Of a stretch of 64,000 nucleotides of DNA, positions 46,889-59,640 are shown piece after piece. The notes beneath the pieces were generated by a model. The model was not told the origin of the DNA. It searched no databases and saw only the letters and a program-made list of their open reading frames with translations. The translations under genes and the position numbers were made by a program. The DNA is taken from contig JASKOT010000013.1 in assembly GCA_032158125.1 (NCBI GenBank), positions 310,001 to 374,000 on the forward strand. Direction: 5' to 3'. The stretch's first letter is position 1; each line of letters begins with the position of its first letter. The DNA comes from Papiliotrema nemorosa (lineage: Eukaryota > Basidiomycota > Tremellomycetes > Tremellales > Rhynchogastremaceae).

Positions 46889-49800
46889 ATGCCTCCCCTC
46901 GTGGATCTCACGAACCAGCTAGTCGCCCATCTTGCACCGTCCCTCACCTCCGACCAGCAGTTCTACGCCGCAGAATACGTCTTGAAGGAGCTCCAGTCTC
47001 CGACGAAAGGCTCAACTCGTCGGGAATGGTCTGATGTTGAAAGTACCTTGAGACAAGCCCAACGATCTGCCAGGGTCCGAGTACAGGATGATCTAGCAGA
47101 TGCGCTGGAGAAATGCTTGAGCATACTAGGAGAGAAGAAGGGAGAGGGAGGATGGGAAGGGGATATGCCCATTCAAGTGCGTTGTGCTTCCTACAATCGC
47201 TAATGGCTAATGGCAGATGAGCAACATCCCTCAACACATTCAGCTTCTTGTGGGTGGTGGTCCCTGTTCCAACCCGCTGATATCAGATCAACCTATCTAC
47301 TCCACCGTCCACTTCTACTCAAACATGGGCTAAAGCTTATCTGGGCCGTAAAGTCCGGACTGGTCCTACGTCGGACGAATTGCTCTATTGCGAAATCATG
47401 TCTGACCCTTTTGAGGGGGAACATTGGGGAAAAGGGCACGACGAAGAAGTGAAGCACGGCTGGACCGACTCTGAGACCGAGTTTGCCTCTGACTCGTCGA
47501 GCTCCGTACTGGAAGATGAAGCCATCGTTACCCCTCTTACGGAGAGGATAGTAGGAGGGAAACGGGACGAAGAGAGGAGAATACGGGAGGAGAAGCTTCG
47601 TGAGGGGGAGAGACGGCTGGAAGTCGCGAGGAAGGCTCTGGAAGAGCTAGAGATGGGATATTGGAGGACTGGAGGGAGGCCGTTGGCGCCGAGGGCCAAG
47701 GGGATTTTCGGATGGAAGGCACTTACTACCGGTGAGAAGCTTTCGTCAACGATAAGTTGGGGGTAAAAGCTGATCTAGTCAGAGTCTTTGACTGCTGCTC
47801 TCTCGGCTGACATCGATGATGCGAAGAAGAGGGTCGAGGTAGTCAGCTCCGACGACCTTCAACGGGAGCTGCTCTTCGCGTTGTCAGGCAGATCCGGTGT
47901 CTTCCTACGGGTCGAGGAGGATTCATGCAAGGTCAGTGATCTGGCTCTCGAGGTACTGACTGCCAGATCAACGAGAAGCACCCTCAAGTCACGACATACT
48001 CTGAGGCCGCTCTCGGCGGCATTCTCATCAGAACAGCACATCGAGCCTCCCAGACAGCTCAACTTCGCCTGTTTATCCGAAAGACTAGCACTGAACCGCC
48101 ATCTCCTCAAAAAGTCAAGAAGACGAGGGAAGCTTTTGCTTGTGCCTGTCAGACCTTCATGAAGACTTTCGATAATTGGATCAGCGAGATCGAACAGGCG
48201 ACAGTCAGGGGCACCACCTCGACGTCAGATATTCCCTCGACAGCTCTTTCCTTTTGCCAAGAGGTGGCTTCCAAATTTGGTGCTGCGTTGGACGACCTGG
48301 TGAACCTGCTGACGATGGGAGACAATGGATCTCAGCTGCTCGAAACAATCTACGCCATGTACACTTCGACGTCAAATTCGGCTCATAAGCAACACCTGCT
48401 GGACGTGTTCTCGAGCACAGCTGAACCGATGTGGAACGACCTGTCCAAGTGGGTTAACGAAGGCATGCCACTTCCGTCTGCATTTTCTGCCGATGTAGAC
48501 CATATCGGAAGCAACATGGATGACGACGAGGAATCGCTAGACCTGGACTTTTTCATCAGGCGGGATGAAGATGTGTCCTGGACCGATGAAGATTTCTGGG
48601 AAAATGGGTATGTGATTGGGAATGAAGGCTGGCCAGAATGGATGGGCGACACGCAAGATATGATTCTCGAAGCTGGCAAAGCGAAAGGCCTTTTAAGAGG
48701 TCTTCTCGGCCGCGTCGACAGACCAAGAACGGGACCATCACTTAAGTCCCCCTTTGAGGAGAGGATGAGCGATTCAACACAGCCTGCCGATATCCCTCTT
48801 GTGCTTAGGGATCATCTTCTTCCCACCTGTCAAATCACGATATTTCAGCTTCGGCGGGTCTTGGAGGAGGATTGTGGGTTGGAGCAGCACCTTGACGCGA
48901 TAGAGGGTGCGATGTATTTGAGTGGCTACGATGCTATGGACAGATGGTCTAGCGGTTTATACGATCAGGTAAGTGGTAGTCTCCGGTCACCGAGTTGTGA
49001 CTGATGACCCAGATCCGCGAAGGCAAACGGTGGCACGATATGCAGAGCCTCACGTCGTCCTTCCGGGATGCTCTAGAGGAGTCCAGAAGCACATGGATGA
49101 ACCCCTCGGCCATTCGCGTCCTCCCCGCGAAGAAACAGCGATCTATGGTCTCAACAGACTCCGCCTCAATCAAGCTTGCGAAATCTCTAGGCGGGCTGCA
49201 GATCAGCTACAACGCTCCATTTCCCCTTTCCGTCTTGTTCACCCCGACCTCGTTGGCGCTGCGATCGGAGGTCTTTGGATTTCTGATGCTACTCAACGTA
49301 GCTAGACGGGCTGTGCAGGGCGCGATCGCGAGGCGGAACGACTCTGTCTTCTGGTCTACCCTGCATCGCCTATCTTGGGTTCTCGAGTGAGTACAGTCCA
49401 TTTGAGTCTGATCATGTGAGAGCCGCCGCTCATGATAGTACGATATGGACTTGGATCACGCAAAGAGTCATACAGGTCCAAAGCGGAGCTTATCGCGCTC
49501 GGTTGACGAAAACGAGCAATCTGAAGGAGATGATCCACCTAGAGCTTGACCAGTGAGTCATTGAGGGATTCTTATTTCAAGTATTCCGCTCACTGATGTC
49601 CAGCACAAGACGTATACGCGATGATTGCTTTTTGCACGATCATGTGAGGTCACCTACGATACCCAGAACAAGGCTAATGGTAGACGTCGGAGATTCGAGA
49701 TCACATTGAAGCGATAGCAGCCATGGCATTGTCACTTTGCATATCTGACGAGCAAGGGATCGACGACTTTGACCTGCGCAATCGTGTAGAGGTTGTCCGT

Positions 49801-49905
49801 CGAGAAAATGAGACTCTCGCTGGAAGTGGTGGGCCGACCGAGGAGGAAGAAGAGAGAAGGGCAGTTTGGGCTATGCTCAGTTTTGCTCTGGAGGATTGGC
49901 GGTGA
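46889..49905 (+). CDS. Gamma-tubulin complex component (GCP5-like, Spc97/Spc98 family)
   Basis: Nine exons: 46889-47176, 47217-47249, 47287-47731, 47783-47931, 47967-48968, 49013-49386, 49439-49552, 49604-49643, 49684-49905 (888 residues). The N-terminal GRIP1 region includes HIQLLINLSTPPS, and ALGGILIRTAHRASQT. DFWENGYVIGNEGWPEWM matches the FWxxGY signature, and the GRIP2 region shows SYNAPFPLSVLFTPTSLALR, EVFGFLMLLNVARRAV and TIWTWITQRVIQVQSGAYRA. These proteins assemble around gamma-tubulin at spindle pole bodies to nucleate microtubules. The acidic insert and low overall similarity favour GCP5 or GCP6 over the core GCP2/GCP3. Start chosen at the ATG giving MPPLVDLTNQL; the open frame continues upstream but looks like leader. 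Confidence 0.8.
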
Positions 49906-50164
49906 TTAGGATGGGGTAGTGTGGGAGTGATGCTTCTACCGCTTGTCACTAGACGCAGCATCTACTAGTTTGTGTTGTAAGGATATAGCAGTATGCACAA
50001 ACCCGAACTCTATAATATATGAAACAGAATGATCCGACCTGCTCCCTTTTCCTCTCCTCCTCTCTTCTTCATTTGCGTCTCTCTTACAAGCCGATGCCGA
50101 GTTGCTTCATCGCCATCATGAACTGCGGGGGAAACAAGCGTCAACTCCATGATCTCCAAGTAGA

Positions 50165-52795
50165 TCAAGCAATAGTGCAATTTGGACATACGTCTCCCCA
50201 TCCTCCACTCTGCACATATCCTAGATCCCTCTTGATTGCTCCACCTATCCGCTTCACTTCGATGGTGTATACTGCCTCTCCCGATGTGGGTACTGGATAT
50301 TTCCAGTATAGTGTCTGACCGGCTATACTGTATGACCCGTGCGATATGTCAACTACCACACCCAGTTTCAACGTCTGAGACGTCTTGTCGTCGTTCGAGG
50401 GTGTGCTTGAGCGAGAGGAGAGAAGAGATGTTCGGCTATTACTGTTCGAATAGGAATTTGAAAATGTGTACGGGTCGAGGGAGAGTGCGTAATGCACGAA
50501 AGGTAGGTAGATCTCGGTAGAAACGCCCTCGGGGACTTTGTCCTGTGCCGACACTTTGACCGAGTACTTGAATGTCGACGAGGCAATGTCGAAATCGATT
50601 CGCTGGGGCGTTCCGACGGTAGCTCGAGGATAAGGCCTCACCACTGCTCCCACGGCTCGGGAGCCCTCCAGAATCAGCCCAGCTGTCACTCCCTCCCCGC
50701 TCTCTACACCCTTTGGGGAATAGGTCTTTCCCGAAACGAGGGTCGACGAGGTGGATTGAGACAGAGCGGCATCTTGCGATAGACTAGCAGAGGAGTTCTT
50801 GGTGTTGTCGACCCATAGCTCAGTCTTCTTAGCGTCGTCCTTTGACCATATCGATAGGTCCTCCCCGTTCCTATACGCTTCAGCATCGGTATTTCACTGT
50901 GCCGAGCGACTCACCAGTTGTCACCCCACTCGTGCGAGTTGTCGGGGACGTACGTCCACAAAGTATAGTTCAAGCAGTTTGGACCGTCCAACGCATTCAT
51001 TGATGCGTCCCAGGCACGTTGCTGCTGCGTGTAATCGCCTTCACCTTTACCACCGTCTACTTCGCCGTACGCCTTCTTGTCGTCCTGAGTATAAGTATTG
51101 CTCTAGATCTTTGCCCGTTGCGACTGACCATATCGTACGGAGCACCAATCTCTCCTATCAATGTGGGATAATTGCCAAAGACATCTGATGTATCTTTCTG
51201 CAATATACCCAGCTGATCCTGTATTGATTTGCGTATTGCCGTCTCGCCAATTTTGACCGCCTGCAAAATGTTCCAGTACTTCCCGCGCAAGACGCCCAGG
51301 GCATCGGCATTGAACCAATTCCAATGCTTTGTCATCAATGTCAAGCCGTCATAGTAGTGCGGCGAAGTTGCCATTCGACCTTTGATAAACGACTCAGGAA
51401 GTTTCGGCGGAATGACAAAGACCGGAGCTTGGACAAAGTGGATAGCTTCTGGATGATGAAGCCGGACCATGGAGGCGTAAGAGAGCCAGTGGGTACTCCA
51501 GAAATCGCGAGTGATCGTGGCTTCCTTGGTCGGGTCGGAAGGGCATGCCCAGAAATAGTCGGGTTTCAAAAGACGGTTGGATTCGATATCCCACACACCG
51601 TGCTGCGCCCAGACTATCGTGAGCGCGGCAATCATTGCTTTGGATGTTCACTCACTGCACGTGCCGAGCTTCCATTCGGACCCCCTCTTCCATCCCCATT
51701 TGCCTCCTCCTCTCGTCGCCTCATCCTCCGGCTTCAGCCACAGTCTGATACCCTTTGGATCGAGGGTCACTTGCCCTGAGACCTTCGGGCCCATGGCCGT
51801 GAATGTCCAGTCATCGCAGGTGACCGGCTTTCCCATGCCCAATTGCATCCCCTGGAAAGGCGTAGGAGAAGGACCTTTCTTCAATCGTTGTTCCTTCGGG
51901 ATCACATTGAGGTTCAAAAGACCGACGTATCCCTCGCCTGGCTCATTCACGCTGTCCCATCCAATGACGACCTCGTCCAATAACCCGTCTTCGGATGCTA
52001 TACGCTTGGCCAGTGCGGCGACTGCATCGATGTAATGGTCTTGCAGCCAGTCCTGGATATTCTTCCCGTCGATAATGCACTTGGGCGCGTATGTCTTTCC
52101 GGCGAAGAACAGTGTCCAGACGGTCTGATTAAGCAGTCGAGTATAATTTGTCGCCCAGATCATCTGCGGGAACGTCTTGGGGGCTGGGGCTTCGGCGTTG
52201 GGGTATTCGGAGTGTAACAAAGCAGAGTAGGTGGGTGTGATGTTCATCGGGTCGATACCGCAAGCGTAGAGAGTCCATAACGGTGCGCCACTACCGCCCG
52301 AGAATCTCGACCACTGTGAGATTAGCATGACGAGCGACACAGGCTCAAATCTGCACTGACCACATCCTGGTGGGGATCCATGAACACCCTGAAGCCCCAT
52401 TCTTTACACTTGTGCAAGACAGCCACAATGTAATCCATATACTCTGTATCATACTTGCCCGGTCCCTCGTGTTCCAGACTCTCCCAAGTGAAGACATATC
52501 TCAGAAAATTGTAGCCCCAAGCTTTCAACCTCGCTAGATGTACATCCGCCGACCCATCGTCAAGATTCAGAGGTCTTCCGACGAAATCACCTCGACCAGC
52601 TTCGGCTTCTTCCCAAAAACCCGCGGCTTGCCAAGATGGTTGGTTTGGTGGTGCTTTGGCTGCGCCGGAGAGATTGACTCCTCGTAGTAACAGCGATCGA
52701 CCGTGGGTGTCTTGAAAGTGGAGGGAAGAAGAATGGATATAAGAAGAAGGGACGGGTTTGCCAGTTACTGGAGAGACTGTCGGTACGGGTGCCAT
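50165..52795 (-). CDS. GH5 endoglycoceramidase-related beta-glucosidase (EGCrP type)
   Basis: Five exons: 52795-52361, 52313-51656, 51613-51129, 51084-50915, 50870-50165 (817 residues). N-terminal [18 protein letters not shown] and [19 protein letters not shown] are typical of glycoside hydrolase family 5. The acid/base Glu lies in [13 protein letters not shown] and the nucleophile in [15 protein letters not shown]-terminal beta-rich domain (last exon) follows the barrel. In Cryptococcus, EGCrP1 hydrolyses fungal glucosylceramide and EGCrP2/Sgl1 hydrolyses ergosteryl glucoside; this gene belongs to that group, but which one cannot be decided by eye. There is no signal peptide, consistent with cytosolic or vacuolar action. 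An ATG upstream in the same frame (52846) exists but the later one fits the family better. Confidence 0.87.
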
Positions 52796-53207
52796 GGCTG
52801 ACAGGTATCGGTGAGGTCGTGAAATCGAAGTCTTCCGCTCCGCCAATCGGCTGTACTACGCCCCGTTTCTTGGGTAACGTCCAGTCGTCAATCTGTAGTC
52901 CAACTTGTTCCAGAGTGATCTGAACTATCAGGTGTACTCTCGATGCTGAGATATACGATGGGTGGAAGGTCGACGGTCGATTTTGAAGACGCAAATGTAA
53001 GAGTGGGACGACTGCGAAGGTGGGAGATGACGCTGCGCACGACCCACCCCCACGTTACCCCACACTCGGATAAACTACTGGTGATCTACCCCGCACTCTT
53101 TTCTTCGGATAAACTCGCCTGGTAGAGTACCGCTCTTTCCCGGCACATCACTCATTGGGAGGTGGTGATTAACCATCCTCCCCAAACCTCCCTTCCCACA
53201 TCAACTC
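52796..53207. other. Divergent promoter, GH5 glucosidase and RIM13
   Basis: 412 bp with C-rich runs (CCCACCCCCACG, near 53,043). No gene seen. Confidence 0.55.
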
Positions 53208-56160
53208 ATGGCGCTGAGCTCGTACTCGGACAGACTAAAGAAGGCAACAGTAAGATTGGCATCGTGCTCATAGCTGAAACGTCAGGAATCAGCTACGAAA
53301 GCAACCCTCCTCGAAGCGTCACTTTCATCCCTATCTCCCCTCACCTCGCCCTTACCGACCTTACACAAAGCATTCCCCTTGTACATCTCAGCGGCAGAAC
53401 AGTACTCTCTTCTCCTTTCCACTGGAATTGTACCTGACAGTGACAAGGTAGGGATCAAGAAGAAATGGAGGCTCGTGCTTGAACGAGCGGAAAAGGTCAA
53501 AAGGAGGATAGAAGATCTCGGTGGACATGTAGGTAAAGTTGGAGTAGGCGATGAAGTGGAGGAGGAAGCTATAATCAGACGAGGAGGATCTATCAATGGC
53601 CTGGATCTGGATATATGGAATGGGACCCCACCTTCGCTCAGAGGCGTGGAGGATGTGGGACCGCAACCTGAACTAGCGAAAGAGCAGGAGGAGCTTGATC
53701 CGGAATGGGCAGAACCGCCAGGACAAGCATGGGAATCACAATTCGGAGACGAGAGATGGGTTATACGCCAAGGACCTGGAGCGGACTGCTCGGTCGTGGC
53801 TGGCTTTGGAGCTTGTCTCGAGCATAATCGAAGATGGAATGCTACGGTGTGTTTGGTACCGATTTAGCGGTTCAAAGCTTACCCACTAGTTGTGTCGGGA
53901 TGTCATATTCCCTCAATCTGACTCTACCGCAATCAAGTCAGATAATGGGCGTCATGTGGTCAAGCTACTACTCAACGGAGCGTGGCGTAGCGTCCTCATC
54001 GATGCGTTACTTCCGAGATCGAAACACACCCATCTGCCCCTTCACGCCACATCACACTCGATCGCCTCATCTTCCTCGACAAGCATAGGACCTCCATGGA
54101 TCCCGCTGATACTGAAAGCCTATTTTAAGGCTCTCGGAGGGTACTCCCTAAGGGGCTCAAACCCTGGCCCGGACGTGTATACCTTGACTGGCTGGATCCC
54201 AGAACGTATATCGCTTCGAGGAGGATTCCAGCGGGAAAAGGAATGGAGGAGGGTTTGGAGCGCCTGGAAAAAAGGTGATGTGATCGTCACACTAGGGACG
54301 GGAGCCAAAGACGTCGTCGGTGACGGCTTGGTCCCGCTTCACGCCTATGCTGTTTTAGGTGAGCTTACCAGCTGCAATCCGGCTCACGAAAGACGTCACT
54401 GAAGATGATCATGGCGAAAGGATAATGACCATCTACGATCCAGGCATATCAAAACAGAATCCAGAGCATCAATCCTCGGACCTGAGCGAAACGATGCAGC
54501 GGATGGCACTCGAGGTCGATGGAATAGCTCGATCAGGTGAGTGATCCCTCTCAATGACCACTTTATGCTCATCATCCAAGGCATCTTCAAGCGCAACTGG
54601 GATGCCGTATGCTCCGACTTCGAAACCCTCAACCTGAACTGGAATCCGCGTCTTCTCCCCAGACGTAGCGTAAGGCACTGGTCTTGGCCAAAGCCTCCCT
54701 CTAGTGGAACTTCATCGCCGACACCTGTTCGGTATCGCTTGACCGTAACGTCGGATCATCTGCAAGGAGGCGATGAAGTCTGGGTACTCTTGTCTCAGCA
54801 TATCACCAGTAAAGATCGACCTTTGGATGACATCGCCCTTGCGGTGTTTGATGAGCAAGGTTCTGGGGACTCTACAGTTGCAATCACCGCTGCGACAGCG
54901 GTATCAGTGAGTTACACATAGGGATCGCCAGGTCCAAGACTAAGAGCAGAATCCATATAGCAATGCTGTTCACGTACTAGTGAGATCTACGAGTCCCAAG
55001 TGCTCCTGAGCTCATGCGTCCAGTATCGCTACCTACTCCGCTGGCCAAAGACCACCCTCACCATTATGCCCCTACGCGATCGAGGGATGTACCGGACGAG
55101 CTTTACCCTGCAAGCGTACTCTCCCATCCACTGTCAAAATAACCTCGATCGTATCTCAATATCTCTCCCTTTTTCTGCCACAACATCTGGCTCGCTCACA
55201 ACGAAAACGGCCGGAGGTCATGCAGACCTTCCGAGCTGGATACAAAATCCGCAATACAAGCTTGTCGTAGGATCACCACAATCGCGTCAGACCGGTTGCC
55301 ATCAGCTACGCGTGAGCGTGCAAGGCGAGTCGAACCTTGCATGGAACGCCAAGCTGTTACTGGGCGACGGACAGCTCGTATATGGGTACGTGACCGAATC
55401 ACACCAGACCAAATGCATCGAACAGAACGCTGACGTTCAGCCTTGGCGAAGATAAGCTGTTGGGTGATTCCGGCGCTTATGCCTACGGCATGGCGTACCT
55501 GACCATAACCGACATTCAACGTACTGTTATCCATCAAAGATACCATACAGAAGCTGACATCGTAGCTGGAACCTATACTCTGTCTGTATCGTCGTTCTCC
55601 CCAGGGCAGACTGGCAAATTCTCGCTGCAAGTCGAATCCGCTCTTCCCGTCAATCTCGAGCCGATCCCTGCTGAGGGTGCCGGCATGTACAGTAGGATTG
55701 TATCTGGCATCTGGTTCGTCAGACATCTAAGAACCCGCTGACGCCAGGACCGAGCAGACCTCGGGAGGCAGGCCGAGTGGAGGGACCTATGCAAACAATC
55801 CCATAATTGAGATCACTCTCCCTCGAGAATGCTCAATCATGTAAGCACGATATGGTCGTGCTGAATAATCTGACGGATCGTAGGGCTCGTGGCATCCTAC
55901 CGACAAAGCCTGGTACTCCAGTTCCGCTCAATCTCACCTTGTTTCAACGGGCGTCTGGTTCCACATTAGGAAATCAAATAGCTACGTCAGGGCCATACTC
56001 TGATACGGTGTCAGGTGTCAGTTTCGGCAAAAGCAAAGTCTGCAGTGGTGTGTATAGCTTGGTCATCAGTCCTTGGCAAAAGGGTATGGCAATAGGCGAA
56101 AAGTGGGAAGTAAGGATCTGGGCTGATGGGCCATTGGACACGGAGTTGGTGCCGAGGTGA
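53208..56160 (+). CDS. RIM13: Calpain-like cysteine protease of the pH-response pathway (RIM13/PalB)
   Basis: Nine exons: 53208-53249, 53286-53846, 53890-54358, 54393-54536, 54581-54906, 54961-55385, 55441-55713, 55748-55840, 55884-56160 (869 residues). An N-terminal helical region (LYISAAEQYSLLLSTG) resembles an MIT domain that binds ESCRT-III. The protease core has the nucleophile in RQGPGADCSVVAGFG and the active His in GLVPLHAYAVLD, with PFTYDPG-like IMTIYDPG after it. Two beta-rich C-terminal domains follow. PalB/Rim13 cleaves the transcription factor Rim101/PacC at neutral or alkaline pH; in Cryptococcus this pathway governs capsule and cell wall changes. The start exon (14 codons) and its 36-nt intron were chosen by frame. 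One junction, 54907-54960, is weaker than the rest. Confidence 0.88.
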
Positions 56161-56261
56161 AGGTTCAAACCGGATCACTCCTCGGCATACATTCCGGTAT
56201 ATCACTTGCATGCGATAATAACAATAGTAGCCACAGAACAAGCGTCTCATGGTATAGCTTT

Positions 56262-57624
56262 TCAAGGGCAACTAGTGCCCTTCTGCGTCGCTCTCCTCGA
56301 TCTGGCAAAGTCAGCCTTCATCCGTTCCTTCCAGCGATCAAGACCACTTACATCGCTCTCATTGGCCTTTTTGACCTTGTTCGCCTTGGCCGCGGTCCCT
56401 GCAGTTGACGAGTTGATTCGTCGAGCCGGGTTATCCGGGAAAAGTTCTCCTTCATTCGAGACATCCTTCTTTTCAGGCTTGAAACCATTCGCGTCTCCCG
56501 CTGCAGATCTACACCTCAGCTTCTCTCCTCTGACGCCGGATGCATTGGCCGGGAAGGTAACATTAAACGTTCACTCACCTGGCCCAGTACAGCAGTGCCT
56601 GCAGAGCGTACGGCTCTTCACTGTCAAACGAGACGATAGGCGAGACCCAACCATGTTCCCTCCCTTCGTCGAATGTACCGTACACCCATCGTTTCCAATC
56701 TGTCAACACCCAGTATTTGCATTTCAGACGATTGGTAGCACCCCATGTTCGCGACCAGTACCAAGAAGCCTTGGATTTGGTATTGTATCGATATGGCCCC
56801 TTAGGCGTCAGCCTCCATCTTACGTTGCAGCCACAGAGGAGGATAACGAAAAAATGTAATCGGAACGGGACGTACGGAAACGACGTATTCTTCCCAGTCG
56901 TGAGGGGTGAAAGCGCTAGAGTTGATAGTTCGCACGACAAGCTTGACATCGTCTGATCCTTGTTGTTGAAGGTAAAACTCGCCAGATCCTGCCATTAACA
57001 CCTCATAGATGCGTCAACAAGCTCACCCAGGGGTGACTTGTTAAACTTCCAATGCCACGCTTTTGTCTTTCCATCCTGAGGTGGATTGACAACTTCCAAT
57101 TCTTCCCCTCCATCAGATTCGTACCCCGCCGTATCGAGAGCTTGGGCTCCTCCAGGGCCTAATTGGAGATCGGCCTCATCCGCGTCGAGCGCCGTCAAAA
57201 CAGACTGAATACCCGGTAATGGGAGAGTCGACAGCCCTACACATCAGTTGGGTCAAGCACTACGCAGTGTGAGGTCTCACCTTTTTGGAGATCTGCAGGG
57301 GATTTGATCACCTGAGGTAGGGATGCGAGGGTAGATACGAATTTGGGGTATTTGTATGCTGGATGCGTCCTGATGGGCTCTTGGGGCAACGTCTTGAAGA
57401 CTGACCATCAGCTACGCTATACACATGATAGATGGGGTGGATTGCTGATACCTACACGCTTGAACTTGCTCGGCAAACCCATCGATAACCTGGACACTCT
57501 TCAATGTCCCCTCGGGCCATTCGGCTCGTGGGCCCGTACCGCCCGTTCCGGGTGGATACTGCTCTCTGAGATTCGGCAGGGGTTTCGAGAGATACTTGAC
57601 AATGTCCAAAGGTGGCTGAGGCAT
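56262..57624 (-). CDS. Conserved-looking hypothetical protein
   Basis: Six exons: 57624-57456, 57400-57281, 57236-57027, 56988-56876, 56799-56579, 56529-56262 (366 residues), all phases consistent. I do not recognise the family. The N-terminus MPQPPLDIVKYLSKPLP is followed by an acidic, Gly-rich segment, then a tryptophan- and tyrosine-rich core (AWHWKFNKSPLG, YRYNTKSKASWYWSRTWG, KYWVLTDWKRWVYGTFDE) likely to form a beta-rich globular domain. The last 85 residues are lysine-rich and disordered. No signal peptide or membrane helix. It runs in the same direction as ACR3, whose 3' end is 221 bp upstream of this start, but nothing ties it to arsenic. The aromatic core is the part to search with. 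Confidence 0.65.
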
Positions 57625-57845
57625 GGTGGATGGTGGTATACAGCAAAAGAAAGGAACGTGTGGTAGTGTATATATATGTAGCAAGTCGAATGAGGGGGAT
57701 CGACCGGCAATGAAGCGTGCGTTTAGAACCGGATAGTCCCGACGGGGCCATGGCGATCATTTCCGATCCACTCGCACGGCTCCACACCATACTCTCGTGC
57801 TCCGTAACATCTATCCCATGCATCATGGTGTTCTAATGGAGGAAC

Positions 57846-59372
57846 TCAGACCTCAGACAGAGCGTCTTGTTCCGATCTGTGCTTTGGGGAACTCTTCGGT
57901 CCCCAATTTAATCGCTGACGGAGGTACAAGGAGAGGTATGACAGACACAACAACACGGGGACTTCTACTAATGGTCCAATGGTCGCTGCTAATGCTTGAT
58001 CGGAATTGACGCCGTATATGGCCACACAGACAGCGATAGCAAGCTCAAAGCTGCCATCAGTCATGGCTACAGCGATCAACTCACTTGTTGGAGCCAGCGG
58101 TGAACGCTTGAACAACGGCAGCTTGGTAGTTTTCTTCCGCGCTACCGGACGTTCGACGAGAGTAGACGTACATCCCGGTAAACGTCCCTGCCCACATGAT
58201 GCAGAAATACAAAATGAGCGGGACAAACACTCGAAAGACATTGCCGATGTTGTCCAGTATTCGAGTGGCTTGTTCTGCGCAGATGAGAATGATCCTGCAT
58301 ATCAGCTTTGTCCCACATGTTGTATCAACATTCAACGCACGTGTAAAGCAGTCCGAGGAGTGCCAAAGGTCCGAAGAAGACGATAAATCGATCGAAGATT
58401 TTACGTCCGAACAGACCCATCACGGTGGCTCGAGTCGCTACGCCCGCGACAAGGGGAATTCCAAGGTAGATGAGAACGGCGATAGCGGTAGGACCATATT
58501 GGAGCTGTACCGTATCGTCGTCTGAGATGATCTGACAGAAAAAAACCGACATGGGAGAGAACAAGACGAGCTGGAACAGAGAGTTGATAATGACCAGAAT
58601 GGCACACAGGTCGGAATTCCCAGCTGCGAGTTGATTCCAGATCATCACCATCGCGATGCACCTTGGAGTCAGCGTAGTTCTTTGCGAAAGGGTCTACTCA
58701 CCGTGCAACACCGACGATGATCACGCCTGTACGATACTCCTGCAGATCCGGCAGCGTCGCCCATGCTACTCCCGTCATGACCTGAGAATCAGCAATCATA
58801 CCAAATCAGGGACTTTGGAAAACGCACAAATGGTCCGACGATCCAATTCAGCACGAAAGAGATTCCAATCTGTTTCCACAGGTACCGCTGCCGTATCATC
58901 ACGGGCAATCGTTCATATTGCACTGAGGAATGTCAGCATTACGATATGGCCATTGCGAATCTGCGCACCTTTCGTGAGAATCGGCCACATCATTACTAGC
59001 AAGCCCATCATGATAGCTACTTGTCAGGGGTGAATCAAGAGGCTCGATCCGGATCAGTGACCCACGAATGGATACGCCTTCGAATTGGGCGCCTTCTAGG
59101 ACACGCCCTACATTATCACAGAATTTGCCTGTCATGTCAATCGAGACCAGAATCGGTGTGAAGTGCTTACCGACAACTACACCAACTATCATCGCTATCA
59201 GTACAAGCGGTGCGAGAAGCTTGTCAAGCCATGATAAACCTTTGAACGGGCTGGTGATGGCAACGTGCGTTGATGAACCCTTGAGTGTTGGAGCGGATGA
59301 GGGGATATTCCTACTCGACTTGTCGTCCTCGACGGGGTATGCGAGCCCTACTGGCTCTTCTGATCGGCTCAT
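57846..59372 (-). CDS. ACR3: Arsenite efflux transporter ACR3
   Basis: Eight exons assembled from 59372 down to 57846 (about 400 residues). After a polar N-terminus come ten hydrophobic helices with Acr3 landmarks: FCDNVGRVLEGAQFEGVSIP, GLLVMMWPILTKVQYERLP, FVLNWIVGPFVMTGVAWATL, VARCIAMVMIWNQLAAGNSD with the conserved thiolate Cys, and NFELAIAVCVAIYGVNSDQA, followed by ATIGPLVEVPVLLCLSYLSL. Acr3 proteins of the BASS superfamily expel arsenite (and antimonite in some species) from the cytosol at the plasma membrane in exchange for protons. The first intron (42 nt) is in frame; removing it restores the family motif. A bZIP regulator gene lies head to head 268 bp away. Confidence 0.95.
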
Positions 59373-59640
59373 CGTTTGGTAGTTTGGTTACAAGCAGCTT
59401 GTGGATGGGGCATTACATCCAAGATGGATCCAATGCAATGCTATATAGCTGTCTTGAAATGTTGGGATGATCGGCGAATGTGGGGTAAAAATCAAATTGA
59501 AAAGCGGGGTAACACTATCGAATATGATGAATTTGACTATCCTCGAGGTGTTCATTTTGTCGTCGACCAGATTCCTACCTTCTCCAATCTGACATACCAA
59601 GCCACACATTGCAATCACCGCCAAGCGGTCGCGGTCAAAT
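59373..59640. promoter_or_regulatory. Divergent promoter between ACR3 and bZIP gene
   Basis: 268 bp separate the two start codons, so both transcripts must start here. It contains a CTATATAG element near 59440 and several AT-rich stretches. I saw no perfect copy of the TGATTAATAATCA site bound by yeast Yap8, so the operator sequence in this lineage is unknown. Confidence 0.6.

Noticed and set aside
59373..59640. Perfect Yap8 operator in the ACR3 promoter
   Set aside because: Looked for the palindromic TGATTAATAATCA site and found no exact match.
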